From Ascoidea tarda (nom. inval.) (lineage: Eukaryota > Ascomycota > Saccharomycetes > Ascoideales > Ascoideaceae): 49,583 nucleotides of DNA. Positions 11,840 to 22,416 of the stretch are shown one piece after another. The stretch covers positions 1 through 49,583 of the forward strand of contig JAKTTS010000051.1 of assembly GCA_030560485.1 (NCBI GenBank), read 5' to 3'. The stretch's first letter is position 1. Each line of letters opens with the position of its first letter. Position numbers and translations under genes: made by a program. The notes under the pieces are model-generated. The model did no database searches. It saw nothing but the letters and a program-made list of their open reading frames with translations, and was not told the origin of the DNA.

Positions 11840-14839
11840 CTAATTCCATTCTGCCACTTGATGCTTGACCTTCAATATTGTTTCTCCCATATAATGATTG
11901 TCAATATGATCTACATTATCTAATACATTGATATCATTATTATCGAATTCACTATCCTTGTAATCAACAACATAGATCAAATCCTTATCAAATCCAATCC
12001 ACGGACCTTCTAGCTTGTCCGTTAAATAGGGATAATTGTATTGTTGGAATTCATCTCTTTCTTCATCAAGAGTACTCTTCTTTTTATGCAACGAATTTTG
12101 AACAAAATTTGTTAAATCCGAGGTACTTAATGATTGTTCAGAGTCTGTATGGTGAATGTTTGGGTTATCATAATAACGGCTGGAAATTGTGTTCACAGGA
12201 GTTGATGTTGGGCTTGAATAATTATTATTATTTTCATCGACTGCATTAAAATCATTGTTATCGGGTCTTGACTTAATAGCTCTTAAAGCAATATAGTTTG
12301 ATAGAGGAAAATAATCCTTTTCAAATCTATAATATGCCATTAATGTTGATGCAATTAATGGGATTTGCAATGCTGCCAAAATATAGGCATTTTCTAAGGC
12401 CAATGTACCAGCCATTGTTAGCTCAAAAATAACCAAACCAATGCAAATTCTTCTGAAAATCATCGACCAAGCTTGACCAGTTGAGTGTTGTGGGTGAACC
12501 ATGGAATACATTAATTGATATTTATAAACATAAAAGCCCAAAATAAAATAGGCTAAACCAGCTGTAACAATTTTTGTAGAGAAAATAGAATAGATAACAA
12601 TTATAATAAAAATTAAAATAGGTTGGGGTAATATCAAGCCAAAATCGAAAACCGATGGTATGTAATAAATGGACCTATAATCTCTTGGAGTTTTGCAATA
12701 AAAAAGTTTTGAAATTGACATTAAAAATACATCACCAATTTGTAATAATTTAAAAGGAAACATACCAATACCTTGCAATAAAATTAAATCGACATAAAAT
12801 AGAGATAATGATTTGACAGAATTAGCCAATAAATAAGCAATTTTTGTTGTATCACTTAGTAAGGACCAATAGTTACTTGCAACACCCGCAAAGGTGAAAA
12901 CAAAAAACAAATTAAAAAAAATATAGTAAAAGTTTTTTGAAACTGAGGAGAGTTCAATTTTTGTGTTTGATATAAAACCTTGTTTTGTAGATAGGTATAG
13001 GTAGAAATAAGGAACAAATACATTTAATAAAGTGAATAATGCTGGAGGTAAGATACCAGTAACGATGGTGGTTGCCCATTTTGATTTTTCAATCAAATGT
13101 CCTAAAAATGGCCAAAATTTTGTAATTGTTTTCAAATTCAATAAAGCAGCGATTGAGGAAACAGGGAAAACCAAAGTGAAAGAGGTTATTACCATAATAA
13201 AAGTAATAGAATAATCTTGAATAATTCTTCTCAAATGGGTTTTTGAAAAATTTTCCCAGATGATATCATTTGGAGAAGGAGCTAATTTTGCAATCAATTG
13301 ACCGACTTTTGGATCTAAAACTGCTTGAGCAGCCATTTGGGCTGATGCTACAGTGTCCATTGTTACAAAGGCTGAATTTGTGGGTTTAAAATCATCTAAA
13401 TTAGTTCTCATTTTGATAATTTCGTTATCAATTTTTTTCAATTGAATGGCATAATAATTAATGGCATCAACTGATTTGCCAAACAAGCCTAGAAAACCGA
13501 GTCTTATAGTTGGTCTTTTCATGTTTCTTTTTCTTAAATTGTTTACATCATTTATTTTTTTATGATTATTGTCATCATCCGTTTGGATTATTAGGCTATC
13601 GCTATCATTGGCAAGGTTAGTAATGTTAGTAGTGTTTGAGATATTATTGTTATTATGGGTCGAATTAAAATAAATAATTGAGCTTGAAGAGCTATTTAAT
13701 TCTTGAAAATTGTTTGGATGTTGTGAAGGTGACAAAAATTGATTTTCCAAGTCGTTAGTTTTAGTTTTGTTTTTAATTTTGGTTGGATTTTTTTTTCTTT
13801 TATTGTTGATATCACCATTAGCAATACTGTCAGAATTATTGTTATTAATAACATGATTATTAGTATGATCATGATTATTAGTATGATCATGATCATTATC
13901 CTGGCCGTTGTCGTTGGTTTCATTGATACTAATTTGAGATGCCGAGTGTAATTGTAATTTGGAAATAACATTTGGGTAAAATTTGGGGGTGACAGAGGGG
14001 TTTTTGTACTTGTAAACTGATATATTCAAGCCCAAGTATATTGAGTAATATACTTCTAGAATTCTTATGAGTTGGTTTCTTTCATCAAATAGTTTTTTCA
14101 ATTCATTCCAATTGTAGACTATTGAAATGTTGTTGACTTTGCCAATACCAAGTTTTTCAATATGATTTTTCAACAAGTTTTTATTGTTGACTAAATTTTT
14201 TGGTATGCCATTGATTAGAATGGTTTTATCGGTGATTGAATTTTGAGAACCAAGATATTTCTGGCGAATTGTCACGACTTTTTTGGTTTGATCGAATAGA
14301 AAATAATAAACTAGTATAGTGAAGACATAACTGAAGACAGCATACATCCAGAGATAGGGAGAAAAATTATTTGGATCATCTGGGTCGTCCGGATCCTCAG
14401 GTTTGTGAGGTTTGTTATCATCACCATCACCAGTGGTTGACCAAGTAATGTCATCACGATCATAGTTACCGGTGTAGTAGAGTCTGATAGGACTTATGAT
14501 ACAAATAGCTAGCACAGAGAAAGTAGCAAAAATCTTAATTGCCATTTTGAAGAAGCCTAAAAAGACAAAGGCATCCAAACCAGCATAAGCGAGGATATCT
14601 TCATCTTGTATCTGGTACAATATTTTGATCCAGCCAAAAAGGTTTTTAGGCAAGGGTTTGATATCGTTTCTCCTTAGGGTTCGAACAGCATACAATTGAG
14701 GCCATCTTGATCTTAAATTGCAGAAAATGAGGAAAGTTGTTAGCCCAAGAAATATAGAAAGAATAAGCTGTGTCTTGAAAACAGTTTGAGGTCTCTTTCT
14801 GGGATCTAGCCCAGGAATAAAAGGGTCGTCGTCGTCCAT
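11840..14839 (-). CDS. CSC1: CSC1/OSCA/TMEM63-family calcium-permeable cation channel
   Basis: 999 residues from the ATG at 14839. The frame also opens three codons upstream at a TTG, which is not preferred. The N-terminal membrane segment is at about 24-42, followed by the RWPQLYAVR and GLDAFVFLGFF motifs typical of fungal Csc1. Two more membrane helices lie at about 95-120 and 162-183. A cytosolic domain follows, with an Asn/His/Asp-rich insert (about 305-430) that has no family counterpart I know of. A block of several membrane helices spans about 530-845, and the C-terminus is acidic and cytosolic. The family forms hyperosmolality-gated, Ca2+-permeable channels. Among yeast members (CSC1, RSN1, PHM7, SPO75) the N-terminal motifs fit CSC1 best. 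Confidence 0.85.
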   Translation of the reverse strand: MDDDDPFIPGLDPRKRPQTVFKTQLILSIFLGLTTFLIFCNLRSRWPQLYAVRTLRRNDIKPLPKNLFGWIKILYQIQDEDILAYAGLDAFVFLGFFKMAIKIFATFSVLAICIISPIRLYYTGNYDRDDITWSTTGDGDDNKPHKPEDPDDPDDPNNFSPYLWMYAVFSYVFTILVYYFLFDQTKKVVTIRQKYLGSQNSITDKTILINGIPKNLVNNKNLLKNHIEKLGIGKVNNISIVYNWNELKKLFDERNQLIRILEVYYSIYLGLNISVYKYKNPSVTPKFYPNVISKLQLHSASQISINETNDNGQDNDHDHTNNHDHTNNHVINNNNSDSIANGDINNKRKKNPTKIKNKTKTNDLENQFLSPSQHPNNFQELNSSSSSIIYFNSTHNNNNISNTTNITNLANDSDSLIIQTDDDNNHKKINDVNNLRKRNMKRPTIRLGFLGLFGKSVDAINYYAIQLKKIDNEIIKMRTNLDDFKPTNSAFVTMDTVASAQMAAQAVLDPKVGQLIAKLAPSPNDIIWENFSKTHLRRIIQDYSITFIMVITSFTLVFPVSSIAALLNLKTITKFWPFLGHLIEKSKWATTIVTGILPPALFTLLNVFVPYFYLYLSTKQGFISNTKIELSSVSKNFYYIFFNLFFVFTFAGVASNYWSLLSDTTKIAYLLANSVKSLSLFYVDLILLQGIGMFPFKLLQIGDVFLMSISKLFYCKTPRDYRSIYYIPSVFDFGLILPQPILIFIIIVIYSIFSTKIVTAGLAYFILGFYVYKYQLMYSMVHPQHSTGQAWSMIFRRICIGLVIFELTMAGTLALENAYILAALQIPLIASTLMAYYRFEKDYFPLSNYIALRAIKSRPDNNDFNAVDENNNNYSSPTSTPVNTISSRYYDNPNIHHTDSEQSLSTSDLTNFVQNSLHKKKSTLDEERDEFQQYNYPYLTDKLEGPWIGFDKDLIYVVDYKDSEFDNNDINVLDNVDHIDNHYMGETILKVKHQVAEWN

Positions 14840-15462
14840 ATAAGCCAAGATAGAGTATAGCAGCCTGTTTTAGAGTGGAATCGGGCAGCAGTTGTGTCGT
14901 CGATGCCAGCTGAAGAGAGTAGAGGTGTTAGCAAACACAGCTTATCAAGAGATCAGATCAAGAGATGATCTCAAGCCAAACAGAGCAAAAGCCAAACAGA
15001 GGCTGTTTGTGTTCGGCAGCGTCCGTCCCAAAGTCGGTGTCGTAATTACGATGCGTGTTTACGGTCGCACGTTTACTCGTGTCCGGGGTATTCTCATATC
15101 GCTTTTTTCAGTCAAATTAGCCAATTTTACACAGTTGGAAGTTATTCGGTAATTCGATTCTCTGAGCACTTTCTAGCTCTGGCATTAGTCATTCAGACCA
15201 GTAGTTTATGGCAATCTAAAACAATACTTTTATTATCGCAGCACAAAGGCTACAGAAAGAAAATCACATCTAGAACAATTTTGCAGAGAAAAAATCAGTA
15301 AATATAAAGAAAAAAGAGAAAAAAGAGAAAACAAGCAAAATCACTGTGAAAGTAAAGAAGCCGTAGAGAAAATCATGTCAAGTAACTGAATATCTTTATT
15401 GATATTTTTGGAATTGATTCTAAAATAAATAAGTATGAAAAACACAAAAAAACAACGAAAAA
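14840..15462. other. Intergenic region, CSC1 promoter and MFS gene 3' end
   Basis: About 620 bp. The CSC1-proximal part (14840-15120) is moderately GC-rich and holds no convincing gene or clear TATA box. The remainder is A-rich and serves the 3' end of the permease gene. Confidence 0.5.
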
Positions 15463-17103
15463 TCAAGCAATATTTTCTTTAGACTTGTTTAAAGAGTTGT
15501 CCTTTGTATCAACTTCTTCGACAGAAGGAGTAGTTTCATCAGGAACCAAATCGTCATAGTAGATACCAAGTTTTTCGTCTCTGTGGGTAAAGTAAGCAGC
15601 AATGAGAGTGGTGATAATACCTAAGGAACAAAGAACTGACGTGTAAGTGAAACCAACAAAGTACTGTGGTTTGTATTTTGTATTCCAAACAATTTGTGGG
15701 ACCCATGAATTGGTAAGGTAAGCCAATGTATTTGTGCAAACAACAACAAAATTTCTTTTCATGTCATCATATCTCAATAATCTATTAACCCATGAGAAGA
15801 TTTGGGGTTGACCCCATGAAGTAGGAACACCAACCAAGAAATAACAGAACCAGTGCAATGCAATTGGAATATCCCAATGAGCCAATAAAGCGCAACCAAT
15901 CAATAAGGATACAAAAAATGCTTCTATAAAGAAAACATTGAGTCTATTCTTGAAATAATCAGACACATAAGCAATAAAAATGGTGAAACCCATACCAGTA
16001 CCGTATAAGGCAGTAGGATAGATATTATATTTTGATGGAGGTAATCCCAAATCGTATTTCATCCAGGTAGTAAATGTTGGTTGACCAATTGCAGCACAAC
16101 TGTTGTTATAGAACAAGAATAAGATTGGGAAAACCCAGATATGCCAGGTATTGAAAAAGGATTTTATTTTTTTCCAGGTATACTTTTGTCTAGTGTTTAA
16201 TTGAGCTCCAATTCTTCTTCTTCTTTCCTTAGCAATCAATTTGTCCTTTTCAGAGAAATACATGGCGGTTGTAGTAGATGGGGTATTTGGGTCAACCATC
16301 ATTGTATAAAAAGCAATGGGGAAAGAAATAATGGCATCCACAATGAATAACCATTGAAAAGCTTGATATTTCTTGTATTTTTTAGCGACACCAGTTAAAA
16401 CAGCTTGCTGTAAAGGTCCTGAGACCATTGAAGCAGCAACACCGGAAAGTGCAAACAATGAAGATCTTTTACTTAATTCTGATGGCGAATACCATGAACC
16501 GATAAGATATTCCATACCTGGAAAAAAACCAGCTTCAGTGAGACCTAGGAAAAAACGAGCAGCGTACATTTGTGGTAGTCTTTTACAAGTAGCTTGGACA
16601 ATAGTAATAAGAGCCCAAGTAAATTCTAAACCACCCAAGTAATATCTAGCCGAGATTCTATGCAAAATTAGATTTGAAGGAATTTGACCGATAATATAAC
16701 CAGCAGTCCAAAGCGATAGCATGACATTATATTGGTTGTTGTTCATGTTGTAGTATTCATTCATACCATTAACATAAGCAGTTGCAATATTGTTTTGGTT
16801 TAAATTTTTAATGAAATAACCCAACATGGCAGAACTTAATAGGAAGAAATCCAATTTCAATAAAAACCATCTTTCAGAAGGATGTTTATCAGCAGAATCC
16901 CACAAGAAGATTTTAGTTTTGAACCACCAGTGTTGACGTCTTGCAATTTCTTCAGCGGTTAGGTCAACAGATAAATCAATAAAAGCTTTTGAATCATCAA
17001 TGAAATCTGAATTTTTTTCCAATTGGTCGTTTCCGTTCATGGAACTGACTTGATGAACAGCTTGGTCTTTTTTGAATTTATTTTTGATGAAGTCTAACAC
17101 CAT
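15463..17103 (-). CDS. MFS anion:cation symporter, allantoate/pantothenate permease family
   Basis: A complete 546-residue major facilitator of the fungal Dal5/Fen2/Seo1/Vht1 (ACS) group. Typical features are the pre-TM1 motif [18 protein letters not shown] (about 69-86), the TM1 exit [28 protein letters not shown] in TM2, and [15 protein letters not shown] in TM4. Family members carry allantoate, pantothenate, biotin, nicotinate or sulfur compounds into the cell across the plasma membrane. The substrate cannot be read from sequence alone. The N- and C-termini are hydrophilic and cytosolic, and the ATG at 17103 is the natural start. The upstream region has scattered GATA motifs, as is common for nitrogen-regulated permeases, but this is weak evidence. 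Confidence 0.9.
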   Translation of the reverse strand: MVLDFIKNKFKKDQAVHQVSSMNGNDQLEKNSDFIDDSKAFIDLSVDLTAEEIARRQHWWFKTKIFLWDSADKHPSERWFLLKLDFFLLSSAMLGYFIKNLNQNNIATAYVNGMNEYYNMNNNQYNVMLSLWTAGYIIGQIPSNLILHRISARYYLGGLEFTWALITIVQATCKRLPQMYAARFFLGLTEAGFFPGMEYLIGSWYSPSELSKRSSLFALSGVAASMVSGPLQQAVLTGVAKKYKKYQAFQWLFIVDAIISFPIAFYTMMVDPNTPSTTTAMYFSEKDKLIAKERRRRIGAQLNTRQKYTWKKIKSFFNTWHIWVFPILFLFYNNSCAAIGQPTFTTWMKYDLGLPPSKYNIYPTALYGTGMGFTIFIAYVSDYFKNRLNVFFIEAFFVSLLIGCALLAHWDIPIALHWFCYFLVGVPTSWGQPQIFSWVNRLLRYDDMKRNFVVVCTNTLAYLTNSWVPQIVWNTKYKPQYFVGFTYTSVLCSLGIITTLIAAYFTHRDEKLGIYYDDLVPDETTPSVEEVDTKDNSLNKSKENIA

Positions 17104-17130
17104 CTTTGAAATTTAATGAAAATTAAAGGT

Positions 17131-17158
17131 TTTCTTTTTCTTTTTCTTTTTCTTTTTA
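17131..17158 (+). repeat. CTTTTT hexamer repeat before the MFS gene
   Basis: Four to five CTTTTT units lie 30-55 bp upstream of the permease ATG. On the coding (minus) strand they are purine-rich (AAAAAG), a common leader composition. Confidence 0.7.
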
Positions 17159-18560
17159 TTGTGAAGATTAGAAAACTAGAGACAATGGGAAAATGATAAA
17201 GAAGGGAAAAAAGTAAAAGGAACAATTGAAAAGGCAGGGAAAATGCATTTGCTTTATATCATTTGAGCGATAATAAAATTATTTCTTTCTTTAAAGAATA
17301 TCGTAATGAAAAGAAAAAAAAAAAGAGCTAGGGAATTAATTGATCAAGAGAAAAAAAACAGCCCAACTGATTATTCATTAAAAAGCCCAAAAATTGAAAA
17401 TTTCATGAAAATGAAACAAAAATAATAATAATAAGATTTTTTGGCCGTTGTCGTTGCGTTTTTTATTATTATTATTTTGTTCTGCAAAAAAGTTATAAAG
17501 TCAGCAAGCCAAGTGAACAACCAACCAAAAGACAAACATGATTAGAGATAAGTAAATAACATAAAATGCTAGAGCATTAGCATAAATCACATTAATATAT
17601 GCAAAATTTGAGCAAAGTATTGCTTGTGGAATTAAGCATTAATAGAGTTTGGTGATAGTCAAATTAACACATAGAAGAATATAACAAAATAAGAAGTCTT
17701 AAGAAAAACAGGCATATTTTAAGACATTTGATATCTTTAAGATTTTCATTTAACCATTTAATAGATAAAATAAGCCTGAAAACTGTGAAACTGTGGATTT
17801 GAATCAAGCGAATTTTAAAACTATGGAAACTCTTGTTAGAATCCCAGGCCTCTTTAGACCATCCATGGGGGAAAGAACCCTTAACACAAGAAAAAATAAG
17901 ATTATTAAGCAGGCTAAGCTAATCAAAAGCAAACCAAATCTGGGTAAAGGTAACAAGCAGCTTGTGTCAAGGAGAATTTCTAGAGAGAATATTCAGCATC
18001 CAAGAATTTCTGGCCATAAAACGTCCATTAAAAGCCGGTGGAAAGCCGAAGTCGATCGGAGATAGTTCCGGCAACACGAAGAACAGAATGAGGAAACAGA
18101 GACAGATGAAAATGCAAAGGCTTTGGAGAGGTTGCAACTGATGGAGGAGGAGGTGGTGGAGATGGTGAAGATGGTGAAAGATCTCTTCAGGGCTCCATAG
18201 GGTTGAGTGATCCCTAGTCTGTTTGAGTCCAGCCTTGAACACTCACAGGCTCACTATTTTCACTATCCTCTAAGGCAACTGCTTTCCCCTTTGGTGGCAC
18301 TTATTAGGCGAAGCAACTACTGCTGGAGCACCAAAGGATTTCCTAAAGACTTGCAAAGGACTTCCAGAAGCATCACAGGATATGGCCTCAGTGCCAATCA
18401 AACGCCATATTCAACATCACTGAAAAAACGTTAGCCTTCAGGCCATTTTGACCAATGTATTAGGATTGAATATCCAGTGAAACATGCCAGAGATTGCAGG
18501 TTGATTTTGTTTTATGCTTTTTCACCATTGATCAACTGTTCTTCTAAGCTTCATTGCCAC

Positions 18561-18600
18561 CAGTAACAGCAACAGCATCAGCATCAGCATCAGCGTCATC
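18561..18600 (+). repeat. CAG/CAT trinucleotide-type repeat
   Basis: Imperfect CAGCAT units lie just past the stop of the small minus-strand reading frame at 18621-18800. Confidence 0.6.
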
Positions 18601-18620
18601 ATCAGAATGGTCTCGTCTGC

Positions 18621-18800
18621 TCAATCTTCAAAGTGCTTCTGCTCTGCTCTGTTGATACTCAACACCATTGCAGAGTTAACTCTTGCGATGGCCTTGTTTC
18701 CTGAGCTAATCTTTTTCATCTTTGTGTTGAAATGCTCGAGATAAACAGTCTCTTCACCACCAGAGGCAGAGTTTCTTCTGTTGTTGGCGACTGATCCCAT
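18621..18800 (-). CDS. Probable small gene, 59 residues, unknown function
   Basis: A 59-residue frame from the ATG at 18800, with a hydrophilic, mildly basic product and no membrane segment or signal peptide. Codon use looks like real yeast coding: all five Arg codons are AGA, most Asn codons are AAC, and Ser and Gly use TCT and GGT. The central part (YLEHFNTKMKKISSGNKA, residues 20-37) could form a helix. It is divergent from PCD1 with about 300 bp between the two ATGs, a plausible shared promoter. I do not recognise it. A spliced longer gene or a chance frame remain possible. Confidence 0.4.
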   Translation of the reverse strand: MGSVANNRRNSASGGEETVYLEHFNTKMKKISSGNKAIARVNSAMVLSINRAEQKHFED

Positions 18801-19095
18801 TCTCGCCTCGCCGATTATCCAAACCCACTTATCCCAACAACGTAAATGAACAACGTCTCGAGCTGCTTCGACTTGTAGATGATCTTTATCTCCACATCTT
18901 TTCTTGGGACTATCAGTTTTAATCAATTCTTACTCTCTTCGACAAACCTCAACGCCTCTTATCGACAGTCCCTCACTCAGTATATAACCTCTTCTTTTCC
19001 TTCTACTCGTTGGTATTTTCTCTATCTCTTATCCCACCATCTCTGTGCTCCTTCACCTCTTCGTTCTCACTTTTCTCTACCACTTCTCTCTACAA

Positions 19096-20235
19096 ATGAC
19101 AAACTATACCACCGAAATTGCTTTTTTACAAAACATCAAAAACTATGAGCCTTTGTATTTCAACTCTAATGTCAAAACCTCAATCTACCATAAATTGCCT
19201 GTCTCAAGAAGATCTTCGGTCTTGATTCTATTGTTCTTGGGTAAATTCGGTGAGATCAGAGTGGTTCTTACCAGAAGATCAAGATCTCTCAACGCATTCT
19301 CTGGCCAGATATCCTTTCCTGGTGGTAAAGCTGAAAATGGTTTGGAGTCTGAATGGAGAACTGCTAGAAGAGAGGCTTTTGAGGAAATTGGTTTGTCTTC
19401 AAACGATTCCTACTTGCTAAACAAATTCAACATCAAAATTGAAAATCTAAACTACTTGCCTTGTTTCCTATCGAGAACCTTCCTAGCTGTTAGACCTTGC
19501 ATTGGCATAATCAAAAACAACACAACCGCCAGCTCAATCTCAAATCTATTCGATGAGTACAACGTCTCTTCTTTAAATTTCACTGACCACCTAAAACTAA
19601 ACCCTGGCGAAAGCTCAAGTGTCTTTTCGATTCCCTTGAGAGATTTATATGATAACAAACTAACCGATATCGAGCAACTAACGAAAATCAATAAACAAAA
19701 CGAATTCATCAAAAAAAGATTCGTCAAAACAAAATGGAGTGGCATAAACTGGAATTATCGATCGTACGTCTATCCTGTATCGAATTCCTATAACGAAATT
19801 GAATGGCTAGACCAAATTGAAAACCTAAGCTCTGATGAAGAATTTTCTGATAACATACCCATGGTCAATGTCAATGGCAATAACAATATCAAACAGTCTC
19901 ATGAAAGCAATAAAACTCACAATCCCCTTTCAAATAATACTGATACCATTTCTCAAAATGACACTATAAAAATTAACGATGTTTGGGGCTTAACAGCAAA
20001 TATCCTATATGAATTGGCTCAAATCACTTATGATGGTTCTAATTACTGGGAAAATAAAAAAAAAAACAGTATTGGCGAAGAAGAATTAATCTACTATTTA
20101 TTCAAAAACAACCAAATTCAACCAGGCAAAAGATCCTCTTATGAAACTAAAATGATTAGAAATGATAGAAATGTCACTTTCAACACTGTTATACCAAACA
20201 ACGAATTCAACTATTTAAAATCCATATATACTTAA
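19096..20235 (+). CDS. PCD1: Peroxisomal coenzyme A diphosphatase, Nudix family
   Basis: 379 residues from the ATG at 19096 (CAAATGA context). The in-frame stretch upstream to 19045 lacks a better start. The CoA-pyrophosphatase signature LTRRSRSLNAFSGQISFPGG leads directly into the Nudix box, whose catalytic core REAFEEIGL lies at about residue 100. The order of motifs is that of Pcd1/NUDT7 enzymes, which split CoA and oxidised CoA into phosphopantetheine and 3',5'-ADP. The C-terminus ends in a non-canonical tripeptide rather than SKL, so peroxisomal import would need another signal. An Asn-rich, acidic loop (about 255-300) is longer than usual. Confidence 0.9.
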   Translation: MTNYTTEIAFLQNIKNYEPLYFNSNVKTSIYHKLPVSRRSSVLILLFLGKFGEIRVVLTRRSRSLNAFSGQISFPGGKAENGLESEWRTARREAFEEIGLSSNDSYLLNKFNIKIENLNYLPCFLSRTFLAVRPCIGIIKNNTTASSISNLFDEYNVSSLNFTDHLKLNPGESSSVFSIPLRDLYDNKLTDIEQLTKINKQNEFIKKRFVKTKWSGINWNYRSYVYPVSNSYNEIEWLDQIENLSSDEEFSDNIPMVNVNGNNNIKQSHESNKTHNPLSNNTDTISQNDTIKINDVWGLTANILYELAQITYDGSNYWENKKKNSIGEEELIYYLFKNNQIQPGKRSSYETKMIRNDRNVTFNTVIPNNEFNYLKSIYT

Positions 20236-20433
20236 CTTTCCTCTCTGGTTAGCTATATAGATTTATCTTTATAATTATGTAAATCATAACATGAAAAAAA
20301 AAGAGAAAAAAAAGGAATCAAAACAAAACAAATTAAAACAAAACAATTGCAAAAATGTCCTCTAAAAAAATTAAATAAATAAATAATAAATAAATAAATA
20401 AATAAAAAATGGATCTAATGATTGTAATGCACA

Positions 20434-22416
20434 TTATGTTAGTTTGCTATCTGCTACATAAGTCCAACCTTCAAATTGCTTTTGAACACTTTTACTCAAG
20501 TAATCATTCACAACACTATCAGTGGGCATCTCATTAGTAAATTCATCATCGAAATTACTAGTATCAAAGGCGTTATTCACTGGAGGTTTAAAAGGAGGAG
20601 TGTATTTTTTCCCATTCAATTGATCCCAATCAATATCATGAAAAAACCTGTGGCTTTTGATATCTTCAGCACCATTAACTCCACTGCCTAATCTCTTTTC
20701 AGGACTTCTAATCAATAGCCTTTGGATTAAATCTCGAGCCAATTCATCGATATCACTGGGAAAGAGCAAGTTGTCATTTAGGATTTTTTTGTACATTATA
20801 GGGATTTTTTCATCATAAAATGGTGGCAAACCAACCAACATTTCATAAAGTAATATCCCCAAAGTCCACCAATCAACAGACCTGGTGTAACCTTTGTTTA
20901 GTAGCAACTCAGGAGCCAAATATTCAGGAGTTCCACAAAACGTATTTGTTTTATCATCAGAAGCAAGATTTAGTTTACACAAGCCGAAATCACATAACGA
21001 AATATGGCCTTGATAATCCAACAAGATATTTTCTGGTTTCAAATCTCTATAAATGATATTGAACTCATGCAAGGCATTTAAAGCACTGAACAATTCTGAA
21101 ATATAAAATTTTGATCTTTTTAAATCAAATTTGCCTTCTTTTTGTAAATGGTAAAATAATTCACCACCATTGATGAAATCTAAAACCAAGTATAATTTTT
21201 CATTAGACTGAAAAGAGAACTTCAACGAGGTTATAAAAGGGTTATTAACTTTTGCTAAAACAGTTCTCTCAGCTAAAGTGTGAATCACTTCCATTCTCGA
21301 TATTATAAGCGATTTTCTTATTGATTTTAAAGCATAAATTCTTTGGGTGTCTTTTTTACGAACTTGCATCACTTTTCCAAACGAACCTTTGCCTATAACT
21401 TTTAATAAATCAAATTTGTCGATAGATAATGTCAGAGAAAACAAGTTGTTAGAATTCGAAGAAGAGGAAGAAGGCGAGGATAATAGAGAATTTTTAATAA
21501 CTGGTCTATAGTCGACGGTTATACAGACATAACCACTTGAAATTTGACTATTATTACTAGAAGTAGTAGTAGTAGTAGTGGTAGTGGTAGTGGTAGTGGT
21601 AGTGGTAGTAGTATTGGTATTATCATTATCAAGATAATTTGTATTGGGAGACAATTTTAACCAATAATGATTTAATAACCGAATTTTTGAGCTATACGAA
21701 GATAAATCTAAAGGAATCTTGGAATATCCTAATAGGATATCTTGTGAAGGTGATTTTGAATTTAGTTTTGAATTTAAATAAAATTTGGGTATAAGAATAT
21801 TAGGAATCTTTATAAAGACTTGGATAACCAAGACCAAGTAGTTACAGTTATATTCGTGTTGATTATTAGATTGAACTGCATTGTTTATCGAAATCTGAGA
21901 AACGTCAAAAGCAGACACATTATTAAATATTGGGTTTCTTATAAAGCCTGCACAAGGTTCGACTAAAGGAACAGCCTTATCGAATTCTATGGTAGTATAA
22001 ACCAATGGGTTTTTAATATAATTTGAACTGTTATCATTACTATCATTATTGGTGTTGTTGTTTGAATTAGAATAAATATTGGGAACTGCTATCAACGCAG
22101 GCAAACAGGAAGCAGCTAAATCAGAAGGTATTATCTGGACATTATTTTCATCTGTTTTTTCATTTTGATTTTGATTTTGGCCTTGGTTAGGTTCCTGGTT
22201 TTGATTATTGATACCATTTTGGTCTTGGTTTTCTCTATGGCTGCTGCTTTTACTGTTTAAAATCGAGGAAACTTTTTTGATATTGTTGAATAGATACGAC
22301 TTGTTACAGCTATCAGAACAGTCAGCGATCTTTTGGAGAACATAGTCATTTAGGATCAAACCAAATGGTAGGTTGAAGTTTTTACCATTATACACCTTCA
22401 CAGTTAAACATGACAT
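20434..22416 (-). CDS. YPK1: AGC protein kinase Ypk1/Ypk2 (SGK homologue)
   Basis: A complete 660-residue protein. The N-terminal half carries a Ypk-type C2-like region broken by Asn/Gln-rich tracts and a 17-residue poly-Thr run. The kinase domain starts at about residue 332. It has GKGSFG 342-347, the ATP lysine K364, YRDLKPEN with D458, DFG 476-478, and the activation loop TFCGTPEY with the Pkh-site Thr at about 492. The AGC tail follows, with a turn motif (PTDS, about 631) and a hydrophobic motif FEGWTYV (Thr at about 652), the TORC2 target in the family. Ypk1 controls sphingolipid synthesis and membrane stress responses. It is divergent from YKE2. Confidence 0.94.
   Translation of the reverse strand: MSCLTVKVYNGKNFNLPFGLILNDYVLQKIADCSDSCNKSYLFNNIKKVSSILNSKSSSHRENQDQNGINNQNQEPNQGQNQNQNEKTDENNVQIIPSDLAASCLPALIAVPNIYSNSNNNTNNDSNDNSSNYIKNPLVYTTIEFDKAVPLVEPCAGFIRNPIFNNVSAFDVSQISINNAVQSNNQHEYNCNYLVLVIQVFIKIPNILIPKFYLNSKLNSKSPSQDILLGYSKIPLDLSSYSSKIRLLNHYWLKLSPNTNYLDNDNTNTTTTTTTTTTTTTTTTTSSNNSQISSGYVCITVDYRPVIKNSLLSSPSSSSSNSNNLFSLTLSIDKFDLLKVIGKGSFGKVMQVRKKDTQRIYALKSIRKSLIISRMEVIHTLAERTVLAKVNNPFITSLKFSFQSNEKLYLVLDFINGGELFYHLQKEGKFDLKRSKFYISELFSALNALHEFNIIYRDLKPENILLDYQGHISLCDFGLCKLNLASDDKTNTFCGTPEYLAPELLLNKGYTRSVDWWTLGILLYEMLVGLPPFYDEKIPIMYKKILNDNLLFPSDIDELARDLIQRLLIRSPEKRLGSGVNGAEDIKSHRFFHDIDWDQLNGKKYTPPFKPPVNNAFDTSNFDDEFTNEMPTDSVVNDYLSKSVQKQFEGWTYVADSKLT
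21562..21612 (+). repeat. AGT/GGT repeat encoding poly-Thr in YPK1
   Basis: Seventeen ACT/ACC codons (read on the minus strand) form an uninterrupted poly-Thr run about 60 residues before the kinase domain. Confidence 0.85.

Larger units (their letters stand above)
17104..18620. other. Gene-poor intergenic stretch upstream of the MFS permease gene
   Basis: 1.5 kb with no well-supported gene. The first 600 bp is AT-rich permease promoter, with a GATAAG at 17547-17552 and further GATAA-type sites. From about 17790 to 18540 the base composition is more balanced and short frames open and close. A knuckle-like Cys/His segment near 18456-18496 hints weakly at an old, broken retroelement gag remnant. 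A CAGCAT-type repeat lies at 18561-18600. Confidence 0.45.
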
